A DNA stretch of 64,000 nt from Pteria penguin (Eukaryota; Mollusca; Bivalvia; Pterioida; Pteriidae): the NCBI GenBank assembly GCA_035048485.1, contig CM068588.1, positions 2,790,001-2,854,000 on the forward strand, written 5' to 3'. Shown here piece after piece: positions 1-10,479 of this stretch. Within the stretch, counting starts at the first letter, position 1; every line of letters begins with the position of its first letter. The notes under the pieces were generated by a model. That model made no database searches, was not told where the DNA came from, and worked only from the letters and a program-made list of their open reading frames with translations. Both the position numbers and the translations under genes were made by a program.

Positions 1-1060
1 AAAAAGGTGTTAAAACTCGGAAAGATAAATGAAGCGCATTTACGGATACGTTTTGAAAATATTTTTGTGAGCTACAAGGAACATTCAATGTCCACAAATA
101 TTCGGCCATTTGGCCTTTATCAAGTGGAAACAATCAATTTGGTTTCATCTTGCTTAAGGCCCAGTGGCCGAAACGTTGTCGGCATTTAGTGTTTCTTGTT
201 ACTTATTTAAATCATACTTCCTATAAATCTAATGAATTATGACTTCTATTATTCTGTATACTTATGTTATGACATATAAGAAATTAATACTTCATAATAC
301 ACAATGTTTTGAGTTTCTAAATTTGATAATATGCCAAAATTGTGTAAGGAAGTATCGGAAAGTAGGAATAGTTATCTACCAGATGATATGGTTTTGAAAT
401 AATATGGTAAAAATGAATGACAAGTTGTCCACGGTTTTAACTATAAATCATTCAAAACTCCTAATCATATTTTGGTTATCTACCGTGGTACAAACCGGTG
501 GCAACTCAGGCTATCTCTAGTAGTTCCTTATGGAAATCGAAGTGATCTTGGTTGACCATGTGTAGTGTAAGGATATTTACGGGAGTTTTGAGATCTTCAA
601 AATGTCCAAGGTAATCCATAACCGAGCCACGGTATTTTGAAAAGTGTGATTGTACCATCCGTTTTGCCGAGCACGTTTCCGAGGCCGATGTTAGACCGTT
701 ATGGGCGTTAAAGTAGTGTTTGATATCTCGCCGTGATTAAATTACCAGTTCAAATATCCTGGAAACACTAAATTTCTACATTCGAACTGGGCACATCAGG
801 GTATACCGTGACCAATACCGCGACAATATATCTGGAAGTCGACCGAAAGACACAGTATATCGACATACTTGCATATTTTTTTGTGATGTCATTTTTTTGT
901 ATTTCATTCTTCTTTGCTACATATGTCGATATTTGTCAAACAGCAAAGTAAGATTCTATGTCCCTTCTCTTCTTCAAACAATTACTTGTGAGTCAGTGCT
1001 AACCTACACACATATATATAAGAAGATATAGATATATACATATATATATATATGCGTATA
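1..1060. other. No recognised gene; left-edge repeat-like sequence
   Basis: No exon or element could be assigned. A short stretch near 150-185 (GGCCCAGTGGCCGAAACG) looks like the conserved 3' part of a mollusc dispersed repeat but is too short to place. Short AT dinucleotide runs occur at about 1010-1052. Confidence 0.4.
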
Positions 1061-1061
1061 A

Positions 1062-1140
1062 AATCTGGTGCACCATATACTCATTTCGACGACTTGTGTC
1101 CTTTCAGTAATGCTAGAGGCCGAAACTGTGGAAATCTAAA
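1062..1140 (-). mobile_element. Retrozyme-family relic with decayed hammerhead
   Basis: The minus strand reads as a diverged copy of the hammerhead repeat seen best at 60.4 kb: a GCATTA/TGGTGC stem I remnant, CTGAAAG in place of the CTGANGA core, and CGAAA. The core change should inactivate it. It lies just upstream of the GIY-YIG fragment. Confidence 0.55.
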
Positions 1141-1293
1141 GTATAAATATAGAAGAGAAAAACTAATTACCAAACATAGGGCATCTAAACACAACAAATT
1201 GTCTACAACCATCATCTCACGATGTTCCAAATAGGTGAAGTGTATGTAAATTCGATGCATTAGCACATCAATTGAAATTTTTGGTTAAAAGAA

Positions 1294-1403
1294 ATGTCAC
1301 CCATTATTAGAATTTTGTTTATTAAGCATTGTAAGAGTTCAAATATTGTGTACGGTATTCAGTGTTCACTCTGTGGGTTAATATATGTTGGAGAGACAAA
1401 TCT
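1294..1403 (+). pseudogene. GIY-YIG endonuclease fragment of a Penelope-like element
   Basis: The reading frame contains SSNIVYGIQCSLCGLIYVGE, the N-terminal part of a GIY-YIG nuclease: the GIY equivalent is VYGI, the YIG equivalent is IYVG, with a Cys-x-x-Cys between them as in endonuclease-containing Penelope-like elements. In those elements this domain follows the reverse transcriptase and nicks target DNA. Only about 35 residues remain. The frame then runs directly into a 21-bp tandem repeat, so the catalytic Arg and Glu region is missing. Upstream frames are interrupted by stops. It is a dead fragment. Family assignment is by motif recognition. Confidence 0.7.
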
Positions 1404-1648
1404 GAGATCTCAGATTACTAAACTGAGATCTCAGATTACTAAACTGACATCTCAGATTACTAATCTGTTATCTCAGATTACTAAACTTAGATCTCAGATT
1501 ACTAATCTGTTATCTCAGATTACTAAACTGAGATCTCAGATTACTAATCTGTTATCTCAGATTACTAAACTGAGATCTCAGATTACTAAACTGAGATCTC
1601 AGATTACTAATCTGTTATCTCAGATTACTAAACTGAGATCTCAGATAC
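1401..1648 (+). repeat. 21-bp tandem array, left arm
   Basis: About 12 units of a 21-bp repeat built on the palindrome CTGAGATCTCAG followed by ATTACTAAA. Two variants alternate: one with CTGAGATCTCAG, the other with CTGTTATCTCAG. The same unit, reverse-complemented and including the second variant, forms the array at 3646-3888. Confidence 0.9.
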
Positions 1649-1654
1649 CATAAC

Positions 1655-1860
1655 TTTTGACCTAGTGATTTTGACCTTGGACTTTGACCTACTTTTAAAA
1701 AACTTTCATTTTGGCTATATCTTTTGAATCAATACGAATAGGACTTTCATATTTCACACATAGTTTCTTAATAGCGAATGCTTTCAATTGATACAATTAC
1801 TTGTGACCTTGACATTGTTTGAATTTGCTTTGCAATCCGGCCATACTCTCTTTAGCGGTT
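1655..1860 (+). repeat. Dispersed repeat E (TGACCTTGAC-rich)
   Basis: Contains the recurring words 'tgaccttggactttgacctacttttaaaa' and 'ttttgaatcaatacg..aggactttcatatttcacacatag' (partial quotes). The same order of words is found at 9475-9924, 20325-20830 and 54958-55760. This is a fragment of the family best seen at 9475-9924. Confidence 0.6.
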
Positions 1861-2859
1861 TCTTGTTTTATTTTCAAGAGTATATATATACATAAATAGG
1901 TATCTTATTAATTATTCATTTATCGGTAGCAACACTGAAAGACCCACTTATTCACACATTTTTGCATGGCTTTTGATTGATGTTGAAAGATTTTGTTAAA
2001 AGTTTAATTAAAGAGAATATCAAAAAGGTTGTTAACTTGTATTTGTTTGTTATAGAGTATTGAAAAACCCGGTGAAGTCCACTCCATTGTAAAATATTTG
2101 TTTTAGAGGTAATGTACCTCTGCTTAAAACTTTTTATTCGTGAAACTTATGTCAAATATTGAACATGTTGAAACTATAACGATACAAATTACTTAAGTTT
2201 TGATATATATATCCAGTGAAATTTCACAAGAATCAGCTGCTTAAGCAATGGCAGAAAACTCTGAATGAAATGGACTCATACATGGCCTGCTAAGCACGAG
2301 TGGTTAGAGCATTCTGACAAAAAAGTTCCCTTTAAAGCACAATTGCTAGAAATTCAGATTAGAAATTGTTATACCCCTCCACAGAAAACGTACGTAGGAA
2401 TCGCCTTGTCTGTCCGCCTGTAACCCCATGTATCATCTTGTCTGTTCGTCCGTCCGCCCCCTCATATATGAAATGTTTAACAAAACATGTCGATTTAAAG
2501 CGCCATTTATAATAACTACGGTCTTTTGAGATGGCACTATTTTGATAAATAGACAGACCTCCTAGCTAGCTAGATGTCCAATAAGTCGTGCTTAGAGAGA
2601 CAAATGCATATGAATTGCGGAGAGTGCGTATGAACTCCTTACAAACTTACGTTAATAAAAAGCGTATGAACTGCTTACAAGTGTGGAAGAACTGCAGAAA
2701 AACATTTTGTACGCAATTTGGGGTCTGAGCGCTACGTATAAGACAGGGTGCTCTGGAATTATCGCTCCATGCTTAATGTTAAACAACATACTGATCTATG
2801 AATAATTAAATTCAGGTAATTTTTCTCGTTACTCAATATTTTTATACGCCCGACGAATG
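1861..2859. other. No gene seen; scattered repeat words
   Basis: No supported exon. At about 2370-2470 there is a ccgt/ctgt-rich stretch of the kind common in mollusc dispersed repeats (TCTGTCCGCC, TGTTCGTCCGTCCGCC). Confidence 0.4.
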
Positions 2860-3603
2860 TGTTATGTTAAGGTTCTACTGCCGTGGGTGAGTCCGTCCGT
2901 CCGAGGTCATGCCATCTATGGCCTGGGGCATATAGTACGTGTTGCCCCCTGTCATTCCAAAATCTTGTCATCACAACTCCTCTTGAAATTGTATCCCGAA
3001 TTCCATGAAACTTAAGAGACACGAAGATCAACATCTCAGGATGTGCATGTAGGAAAAAAAAGAGGGAGGGGGCGCTCTGCTCGAGTGTTAGCTCACCTGA
3101 GCGTAACTTAAGTGAGCTCTTGTTATAGTGGTTCATCCGTCGTTAACTGTTACATTTTCGACTTCTTCTCCAGAACGGCAGCACAGAATTTCACCAAACC
3201 TCATAGGAAGTAAGTACTCAAGGTCCTCTGCCAAGTTTGTTTTTCGTGCCGATCCGTGATCCAAGATGGCCGCCATTAACTCTGATTGGTTGACACATGT
3301 ACGAGTTCTTCTCCAGAACGGCTGCATATAATTTCACCAAACCTCATAGGACGTAAGTACTCAAGGTCTTCTACCAAGTTTGTGTTTTTCGCGCCAATTC
3401 CTCATTCAAGATGGCCGACTTGGCCCTGATTAGTTGACACATTTTCGACTTCTCCAGCACGACTGCACGTATATCACCAAACCTTGTAGAAAGTTTCTTA
3501 GAAAATATGCACAATTTCCTACTGAAATGAGCTGACATTTGCTTGTAAATAAGCAATTTGTGCTCAGGTGAGCAATATAGGCCCATTTGGGCCTCTTGTT
3601 TTA
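2860..3603 (+). mobile_element. Mollusc-type interspersed repeat with internal tandem units and 3' hairpin
   Basis: About 2.6 imperfect units of roughly 160 bp (from about 3133, 3295 and 3440) each contain TTCTCCAGAACGGC, CACCAAACCTCATAGGA and AAGATGGCCG. The 3' end carries two hairpins, GCTCAGGTGAGC (3562-3573) and AGGCCC-ATTT-GGGCCT (3579-3594), followed by CTTGTTTT. A preceding subelement ends in TGAGCTCTTGTT near 3123. Hairpin-terminated ends of this sort are compatible with Helentron-type elements, but I see no replicase. Confidence 0.55.
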
Positions 3604-3645
3604 CAAGAGTTATGGGACTTATAACTTAGAAAATATGTATTCCAT

Positions 3646-3888
3646 AATCTGAGATCTCAGTTTAGTAATCTGAGATCACAGATTAGTAATCTGAGATGTC
3701 AGTATAGTAATCTGAGATCACAGATTAGTAATCTGAGATGTCAGTTTAGTAATCTGAGATAACAGATTAGTAATCTGAGATCACAGATTAGTAATCTGAG
3801 ATCTCAGTTTAGTAATCTGAGATCACAGATTAGTAATCTGAGATCACAGTTTAGTAATATGTGATCACAGTTTAGTAATCTGAGATCT
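3646..3888 (-). repeat. 21-bp tandem array, right arm (inverted)
   Basis: About 11 units of the same 21-bp repeat as 1401-1648, read on the opposite strand. Variants with GATCACAG, GATGTCAG and GATAACAG alternate. The last is the reverse complement of the left array's CTGTTATC variant. Confidence 0.9.
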
Positions 3889-4020
3889 GTTTAATATTTT
3901 TTCACCATATCTTTTTATGTCCCTTAAGGGGCTCCGTAGCTGCTAGCATATTACAACTGCGTGAAATATTCCATAGATACCTGCCGTGTTCGAGATCGGG
4001 AAAAGGACGTCACCATGATA

Positions 4021-4450
4021 TTAGTGATATGGCAGTTAAAATCGTTACGTTTATCATACAGGGAGGTATGTAATTGACCATCCCTACGGATAAGCAAGAA
4101 TAAGTTTAAGTAGGCAGCACATTCGTTGTTCTCTGTAGTGTAGTTTTATATCTCGAGTTCGGCGAGATACATATAGAAGAATCCAATTTCTCCAGTCCAA
4201 AATAATTTTTGTCATAATCAAGTACAAAAAATGGAATCTGCGACTGTCATTCTTACTAGTACAGACATTTTCGGGAGTCTGTCTTTTAACTTTTGAAGAG
4301 GGATCGTTGTGAAAAGCGTGGAAAAATTAGATGACGTGATACAGTTTATTTTATTTAAACTTGCGGACTTCAGATGTTCCAGCCGTTTCACATTAGATTT
4401 GAATCCCCGACTTAATTTCTCGTAAACCTTTTTTGAATATAACAGAAAAC
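4021..4450 (-). pseudogene. PLE-1 reverse transcriptase remnant
   Basis: On the minus strand 4218-4450 encodes NFSTLFTTIPLQKLKDRL, matching the conserved 'FDFSTLYTxIP..KLK.RL' segment of Penelope-like reverse transcriptases. Further downstream (about 4110-4021) another frame reads TSLYDKRNDFNCHITN, the conserved 'LYDKRDDFNF.I.NFPF' segment. The catalytic YxDD region that should lie between is deleted, and frames shift, so this is a non-functional copy. Confidence 0.7.
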
Positions 4451-4454
4451 TGAA

Positions 4455-4735
4455 GACATCTAACCAAGCAGTATGACAAAAATCACCAAGGGCATGCACA
4501 CAAAACATGATAATAATATAATATACACGAAAAAACATTACAAAAATACTCGACGGTCAATTGAAGTAACAAACCTCATTCAATTGGTGTGGTTAACTGG
4601 TTTACGGGCACCAACTTTCCCAATAACCGCAAAAACAGCACAATCAAAGGACACATATTTTTAAAAATTATAAATAATCCTCCATATACAGAAGAAGGAT
4701 CAACAGGTTTTGCAGAGCATTTAGAGGAACCGGCT
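4455..4735 (-). mobile_element. PLE-2 3' tail, truncated copy
   Basis: Diverged copy of the 3' region found complete at 58430-58935: GACATCTAACCAAGCAG, ACATTACAAAAATA, GGTGTGGTTAACTGGTTTACG, AACAGCACAATCAAAGGAC and AATAATCCTCCATAT occur in the expected order (first and last bases only approximate). Confidence 0.75.
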
Positions 4736-4779
4736 ATAAAACTTTGTTTGTAGGAATTTTTGTGCTGTTACAAATAAAT

Positions 4780-5225
4780 TAATTTAGTGCACCATATGAG
4801 CATTTCGACAACTAATGCTTCGTCAGTGATGTCCAAGGCCTAAACTGTGGAATTCGAAAGTATAAATATTTAAGAATCAAAAATCCCATCTAAGGACAAA
4901 GCTATGGATGAGGGAGATACTTCTTAGCTTAAAATTAATTTCAGACAAATTTCACAGTAAATTTGAAGTATATATTTTGGGTTAATACAGAGGCACTAAC
5001 AACTGGTTCAGGACACCCTCGGGACTAACAGTCCACCAGCAGCGGTATTGACCCAAGGGAAATAATTGATATTAGAACATATATACCTGTATTGGTGCAT
5101 CATACGTGCATTTCAACAACTCACATCTCTTCAGTTATACCCAATGCCTACAGATTAGGAATTCGAAAGTAGATATCTGAAGGGTAATCTCATTTCCAAA
5201 GTTCAATGAACCTATCTAAAAGCAG
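4780..5225 (-). mobile_element. Retrozyme-family element, two degenerate units in tandem
   Basis: Two hammerhead relics on the minus strand, at 4788-4831 (core CTGACGA, stem II weakened) and 5094-5137 (core CTGAAGA but stem II and GAAA context mutated), spaced about 306 bp. Between them lies the rest of the unit, including the complement of CATGCATAGCTCTGTCC and CTGGTGGACTG words found in the 60 and 62 kb copies. Confidence 0.65.
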
Positions 5226-5259
5226 AGCTATGCATGATCTCCCCAGTTTCGGTCTCAAA

Positions 5260-5515
5260 AGAGATTTTCTTGTCTCTCCGTATGTTCGTGCATGTATATT
5301 TGTGTATTTACCTCATCGACTTGAAAGGTTGTTGCCGGAATTTTCGACGGGTGTTGCCTGCAACCAGGAAACGCTTACTCCTTCCGGGCACCTGGTCTCA
5401 CCTCGATTTTATTGAGGGTTGGCATTTGTCTGAATATAACAGTATTCACGATATTGTCCTTTTATTCTATGGACTATGAGATATGGTTTACCCTGCGGTA
5501 CTTCTTTGGGATTTT
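5260..5515 (+). mobile_element. PLE-1 3' tail
   Basis: Contains GGGCACCTGGTCTCACCTCG, TTTGTCTGAATATAACA, ATATTGTCCTTTTATTC and GGACTATGAGATATGG in the order seen downstream of the PLE-1 reverse transcriptase at 8.2-8.6 kb. It follows directly on the degenerate retrozyme copy. Confidence 0.75.
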
Positions 5516-7065
5516 TTACATCAGTTGTCGAAATGTTCATATGGTGCTAATATTTGAATAGCATTTACTTATTTAGTTGACCACTTCATTCTATTTCAAA
5601 ATATATGGTGGTTCATACAGAATGGATTAACTTATACCCTAGACAAGACAGAATTTTTATATTCACCCTATCTTTTAATTCGAACTCTAGTAAACAAAAG
5701 TTCGTCTCTAACCATCCAAGAGAGTGAACATAATTGGTCTTCATTGAATCATTTTATATTTTCTTGCTTATTTACCCAGACTGCCAAACACAATATACAT
5801 GTATATGATTATATGTTCCATAATATGGCAAATATGATGTTAGCTTGGCTTAGTAACAAAAATTTTAACATTGAAAATAAGAACAACTACAAGGTAAAAA
5901 TGCGAGGAAACTGTTTGTTGTACTGCACTACTCCAGCTAAAATGCAAACTGAATATGAATTTCTGTTAAAGGAAGCTTGTAATTAAGTTTCAAAAGAATA
6001 GCTGTATATATGATTGAAACAATACGGTAAACTGTTTGACCTACTTTTAACTCTAAAGCAAGTCACGGTGCACCGATCCAGCTGACATGTTAATCAATTC
6101 TCTTTTTATTTTAGAGATTGTACTAAATTTCAGGGCCAATATCTGTCTCCATACTGAACGGAAAACTAAATAACTGAAATTCTTAAAGTAGGTCACGATG
6201 CACCAATCCAACTGTAAAACGAACTACACTTCTATCTCTCTGAGAAGAAGTTTATGACACTTCGGAGCAAAGCTCGCTCCATAAAACAATCCAGAAAATT
6301 GTTAGACCTACTTTACCTCATAAAGTGGGCCACAGTGCCTCGATCTGACAGAAATACATGCGCATTCATACACTTATTGTGAGAAACATTGTGATTATAT
6401 ATCATTACAGTACATGTACCCGTTACTGGGGAAAAAGATCCGGAAAACATGGCTAGCGACAGCATCATAACGTGATATGTTTAAGGCCTGTGAAGCCTCT
6501 CCCAGACATTTTGTTTTACGTCAGAGTCTCGGGCGTCCTTGAATGCACATATTAGTGAATTGCTGAGTGCTAATTACTGTAGCATTTTAAAAGAACGTGA
6601 TTTATTATAATTTCATTCAATACATAGCAAATCATTATATCATACTACACAATGTAATTTGATTTAATGGTGATGCTTAATATATTTCAAAACTACTCAA
6701 TTAATTAGCAAAGTAGCAAAATTTAGTATATACTGTTTACTATCAGACACAAAGAACGAAAGAACCCATCTTGCTGTTGCTTTTGTTTATATATATTTTT
6801 CAGTAGAATTAACTCTCGCAATGATACATCACTTTGAAATGTCAATAGAATAAGCACAGGAACCTGGCTAGAGTCCGGTGATTTGTATTTTTCAAGCATT
6901 GCTATTGCCGATATTAACTGCATATAATGCGCTTTCTTTAACCTCTTGGAAGCTTGGTATTCTGGATATAATCCTAATATCGATAACATTGTGTATTGTA
7001 AATCTCCTAATATTTCCTTTAGTAAATAACATATTTTCTAGCAAAAAAATCAATTTTCTGTATTT
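5516..7065. other. Nothing recognised
   Basis: AT-rich sequence without a supported exon. The open frames here (for example 6723-6989 on the minus strand) lack splice context or family resemblance. Confidence 0.4.
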
Positions 7066-7325
7066 TTATTTCACAATATCTGGCTTGCTATTAGTGAGAG
7101 CAGAACTCTGCTTACACCTTGTATGCTTTGAGATGAACTTCACTACTGCCATCATCAAAGACGGGTCTGATCTGACATATTCAAGTGCTTCCATTTGTTG
7201 ATTTTCTTTACTTTTCTTGGACATAATGAGTTCAAGGAAAAATATCAAGCTTCTTAGTGTGTTATTAGCACTGTCAATACCATTTTCCTTGCAGCATTTA
7301 TCATCATTATCCATGACGTCTAGAT
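7066..7325 (-). CDS. Terminal coding exon of an unrecognised gene (orphan exon 1)
   Basis: On the minus strand a good acceptor (TACTGTATTTTCAG) precedes an exon starting AT-CTA-GAC (phase 1) and running to a TAA stop at 7066. It encodes about 86 residues beginning DLDVMDNDDKCCKENG, then a helical amphipathic stretch containing LELIMSKKSKENQQMEA and SDPSLMMAVVKFI, ending PDIVK. A second exon at 51885-52117 on the same strand shares the acceptor-proximal words (ATCTA...CATGGAT) and the helical segment (LIMS..K.KE...EA..Y..S.P.LMMA pattern). Conservation of protein, splice site and phase argues that both are real coding exons of a duplicated gene. No upstream exon could be assigned. The family is unknown to me; no signal peptide or transmembrane segment is in this exon. 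Confidence 0.55.
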
Positions 7326-7439
7326 CTGAAAATACAGTAAAAGTCTTTGAAATATTTATTATGTATACAAATGAGTGCATTTCTTACATTTGACAGAACA
7401 TGGAGGAGACATTTTTTAATTTGATACCTTTTGCAGAAA

Positions 7440-7703
7440 ATTCAGAGAGCCAAGATATCTCCAAAATAAAGGGAGCCAAAATATCTTCAAACTATAGAGC
7501 CAAGATATCTCCAAGATACAGAGAGGAAAGATATCTCCAAAATACAGAGCTAATACAGTAAAGATATCTTCAAAAGACACAGGTCCAAGATCTTTTCAAA
7601 ATACAGAGAACAAAGATATCTCCAAAATATAGAACGCCACGATATCATAAAATGCAGAGAGCCAAAATATCTGCATAATACAGAGCGCCAAGATATCTCT
7701 AAA
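7440..7703 (-). repeat. 26-bp minisatellite
   Basis: About ten imperfect units of roughly 26 bp containing AAGATATCTCCAAAATACAG, adjoining the PLE-1 reverse transcriptase fragment. Confidence 0.85.
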
Positions 7704-7737
7704 GGCACAAAATATTGCTTTTTTGTAATATTTGTTG

Positions 7738-8622
7738 GAAAGTGTTCCAATAGATTGTTGGCATTCCGATTGGTACTAATTGCGCGCCTCTTCTGGCCGA
7801 CATATTTTTGTACTCTTACGAAGCAGAATTCATAGTCTCTGCTCTCCAAAGGCAATAAACAATTATCATCTCGGTTGACCTTTACATACAGATACATGGA
7901 TGACGTTTTGTCGATTAACAACCCTGTATTTGAGGATCACCTCAACATCATATATCTAAAGGAACTCGAGAAAAAAGATACAACTGAGAGCGCATCTTCT
8001 GCTTCATACCTCGATATCCTCCAATCACTTAGTGACGATGGTTCATTAGTAACCTCTATGACAAACGTGACGATTTCAATTTCATTATTACCAACTTCCC
8101 TTTTCTGAGTAGCAACATACCTTCCTCTCCCGCATATGGCGTCTTCAATTACAACTTATACGCTATGCCAGGACATGTTCTAAATACTAAAATTTCAAGA
8201 ATGTTAACCGATATTCTAGGACCTGACCATACAAACTGACCATCTTAACTTTTTTACTATACTGGATTTGATATAATACTATATATGCAGCAATTTGTTC
8301 ACGTGCATTTCCGATGCCGGAATTTCAATTAAACAACATTTCATGCCTTGAATAGAAAGATTTGACTTCGTGTTCTTGTCTTTTTCATGTGTGTATATTT
8401 ATGTATTTACTTATCGAAAAGTTGTTACAAGACTTTTTGCGACGGAAGTTGCATGCAAGCAGGGGGCACTTACTCCTCCTGTGCACCTGGTCTCCTCTCG
8501 ATTTTATTGGCGTTCGCATTTGTCTGAATATGACACTATACACGATATTGTCCTTTTATTCTATGGACTATGAGATTTGCTTTACCCTTCGATATTTCTT
8601 CGTTTTTTTAATTTGAATTAGG
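7738..8622 (+). pseudogene. PLE-1 copy: reverse transcriptase palm region plus 3' tail
   Basis: Three frames together give Penelope-type reverse transcriptase motifs in order: GIPIGTNCAPLLADIFLYSY (motif B region, about 7755-7815), TYRYMDDVLSINN (catalytic YxDD box, 7881-7919), SASYLDI (about 8000), YDKRDDFNFIITNFPF (about 8060-8108), SNIPSSPAYGVF (8112-8147) and SRMLTDILGPDHTN at the C-terminus (about 8196-8240). Frameshifts near 7848 and 8055 and a scrambled region after 8150 show it is dead. From 8200 it continues into the family's 3' tail (CACCTGGTCTCCTCTCG, TTTGTCTGAATATGACAC, GGACTATGAGATTTGC). Finding tail and coding region contiguous here is what identifies the isolated tails elsewhere. 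Confidence 0.8.
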
Positions 8623-9474
8623 ATTATATTCGGCTGCAGAAAATCTTAACTATTTTTCTACAAAATTTTCCATACAACCATAGATGTGTTCTCACAACGT
8701 TTTGTGTTGACATAAGTAAGTTATAATTCTACTTGACTTACTCATAATCTATGCCTTAAATGCGTATAAATCCCTGAAATGTATTATTTTTTATCCTTCA
8801 GTACTCCACATAATCTCTTATTGTCTTAGTCACAGAATTCTACCAGAAGTTAAATCTGGCCTTCAAAAGTAATGTAAAAAGGTAATCTAAAATAATGTTG
8901 CTATTTTGAGGATTTTATATGTCAGGCTAGGATTACAACACCACACTGTTTAGTGAAGAGCGAACACGATTCACGTTCAGTATAATGTTTTTTATCTTGA
9001 CAATATGAAAAATCATCATGTAATGCTACTCTTCCTGTCATTTATCCTTTAGAAATTCCGCAAACCTAACTGTAGCCTGATTTGTTGGTTGGAAATTACC
9101 ATTAAAAGCCGATTTGTGATTGTTTTTATATCAACATGTGTGGAAAACGACCTACAGCAATTAATTTCTACATTCGTTTTTGGTGTGCCTTTTTTTTTCA
9201 TTTACATCGGAATATACAGTATCTGAAAGGGAAATCTTTGAAACAAATCTGAAAAAAATGTTTGTAAAAAGCCCCGGGTATTATCTACATTTTCATGAAA
9301 GAATTATAGTTTGAATTTTGAATAATGTAATGAAAAAGCAAAATAATGTTATGTCAGTTTCGATTTCTTTTTGTAGTGAATATTGATTGCTGAAGTGAAT
9401 ATAAGGGTTCTTCAAAATTGATCTCAAACTCTAATGAGAATGGTCAGGTTTTGAATCTGAATACATGGCCTATG
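8623..9474. other. Nothing recognised
   Basis: AT-rich, no supported exon or element boundary. Confidence 0.4.
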
Positions 9475-9924
9475 AATTTTCTAGCTCTCAGAGACAAATG
9501 TCCGGAGAGCTATTGTCATACTCCAGGCGTAGTTATCGTCGTCGTTGTAGTTGTCCGTAGACAAAAACTTTAACCTAGATAATAACTTTTGAACCATCAG
9601 GAACAGGGCTTTACTATTTCATATGCATATTTCTTGTGCCAAAACGACATTTCATTGGGTACCAACATTTCGACCTTGTGACCCTGATCTTGAAGTCTGA
9701 CCTATTTTTAAAAAAGCTTTAACCTGGTTCGTAATGTATGAAAAGTAAGAGATAAGACTTAAATATATCATGTGTGTATTCCTTGTGACAATACAATTCA
9801 TTAGGTATCAGAATTTTCACGTTTTAACTATAACATTGAAGATTATCCTACTTACAGAAAACTGTTAGTTCTTAAATTTCGTTGCTACTGGCGAACTCTG
9901 TTGTCATCTGACAACTCTTGTTTT
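9475..9924 (+). mobile_element. Dispersed repeat E, near-complete copy with terminal hairpin
   Basis: Starts with an inverted pair near TAGCTCTCAG/GGAGAGCTATTG, then GTAGTTATCGTCGTCGTTG, the TGACCTATTTTTAAAAAAGC and CTTTTGAACC words of family E, and ends with a perfect hairpin GTTGTCA-TC-TGACAAC (9900-9915) followed by TCTTGTTTT. The end architecture resembles that at 3579-3602 although the bodies differ. No coding capacity. Confidence 0.6.
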
Positions 9925-10348
9925 GATTCGCCAAACAAATAACACATAACTTTTCATTCCATTTCCATTTGAATATCTACATCATTTTTAGTCATCGAAA
10001 TACGGGTGTGGTGCAGTTCGTTAATACTGGTATAATCATTCTTCAACCTCTTTTAGAGTATAAAACTCCAACCCATAACATCATGTTGACCGAAATGATA
10101 TTTAATACTTTTTTAAGTTTACAAATAGTAATATGCATTGAGAATGAATTTTGATAATAATTTCGTTATGAAACATTAAATTTCGTTTTCTCCTTATGTA
10201 AATATTAACCTGCATAAACAAAGTCTTTTAGAAGTATTTATAAAAATAGCGATAGGATTGAAATATATACAAATGCACATAGTTTTTTTTTTACTGTATA
10301 CGCAAACTATGTGGAAGAAATTTACCTTTTCGTGTAAATGTCACTCAC
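9925..10348. other. Nothing recognised
   Basis: AT-rich sequence with no feature I can support. Confidence 0.4.
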
Positions 10349-10475
10349 TGTTTATTACCAGCCTCTGTCGTAGCATCCAAATTGTCATTATATAAGGACG
10401 TTTTTATTTGTTTATTACTAGCCTCTGTCGTAGCATCTAGATTGTCATTATATAATGACGTTTTTCTTTGCTTAT
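10349..10475 (+). repeat. Two-copy 63-66 bp tandem duplication
   Basis: GTTTATTACCAGCCTCTGTC (10349 on) and GTTTATTACTAGCCTCTGTC (10411 on) each begin a unit ending ATATAAGGACGTTTTT or ATATAATGACGTTTTT. Only a few mismatches are visible, so this is a recent duplication. Confidence 0.85.
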
Positions 10476-10479
10476 TCAG

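Larger units (their letters stand above)
1401..3888. mobile_element. Possible Foldback-like element bounded by inverted tandem arrays
   Basis: The arrays at 1401-1648 and 3646-3888 are the same 21-bp satellite in opposite orientation, about 2 kb apart. Inverted arms made of short tandem repeats are the hallmark of Foldback-type transposons. The left arm begins abruptly inside a GIY-YIG coding fragment, which suggests an insertion boundary. No clear target duplication or transposase was seen, and the interior is made of other mollusc repeats, so this is inference. Confidence 0.35.

Noticed and set aside
1401..1648. Tandem 21-bp array considered as CRISPR-like
   Set aside because: Units are contiguous with no unique spacers, in eukaryotic DNA; it is a satellite.
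6723..6989. Minus-strand frame next to orphan exon 1 as a further exon
   Set aside because: It lies downstream of that exon's stop codon and has no counterpart near 51.9 kb.
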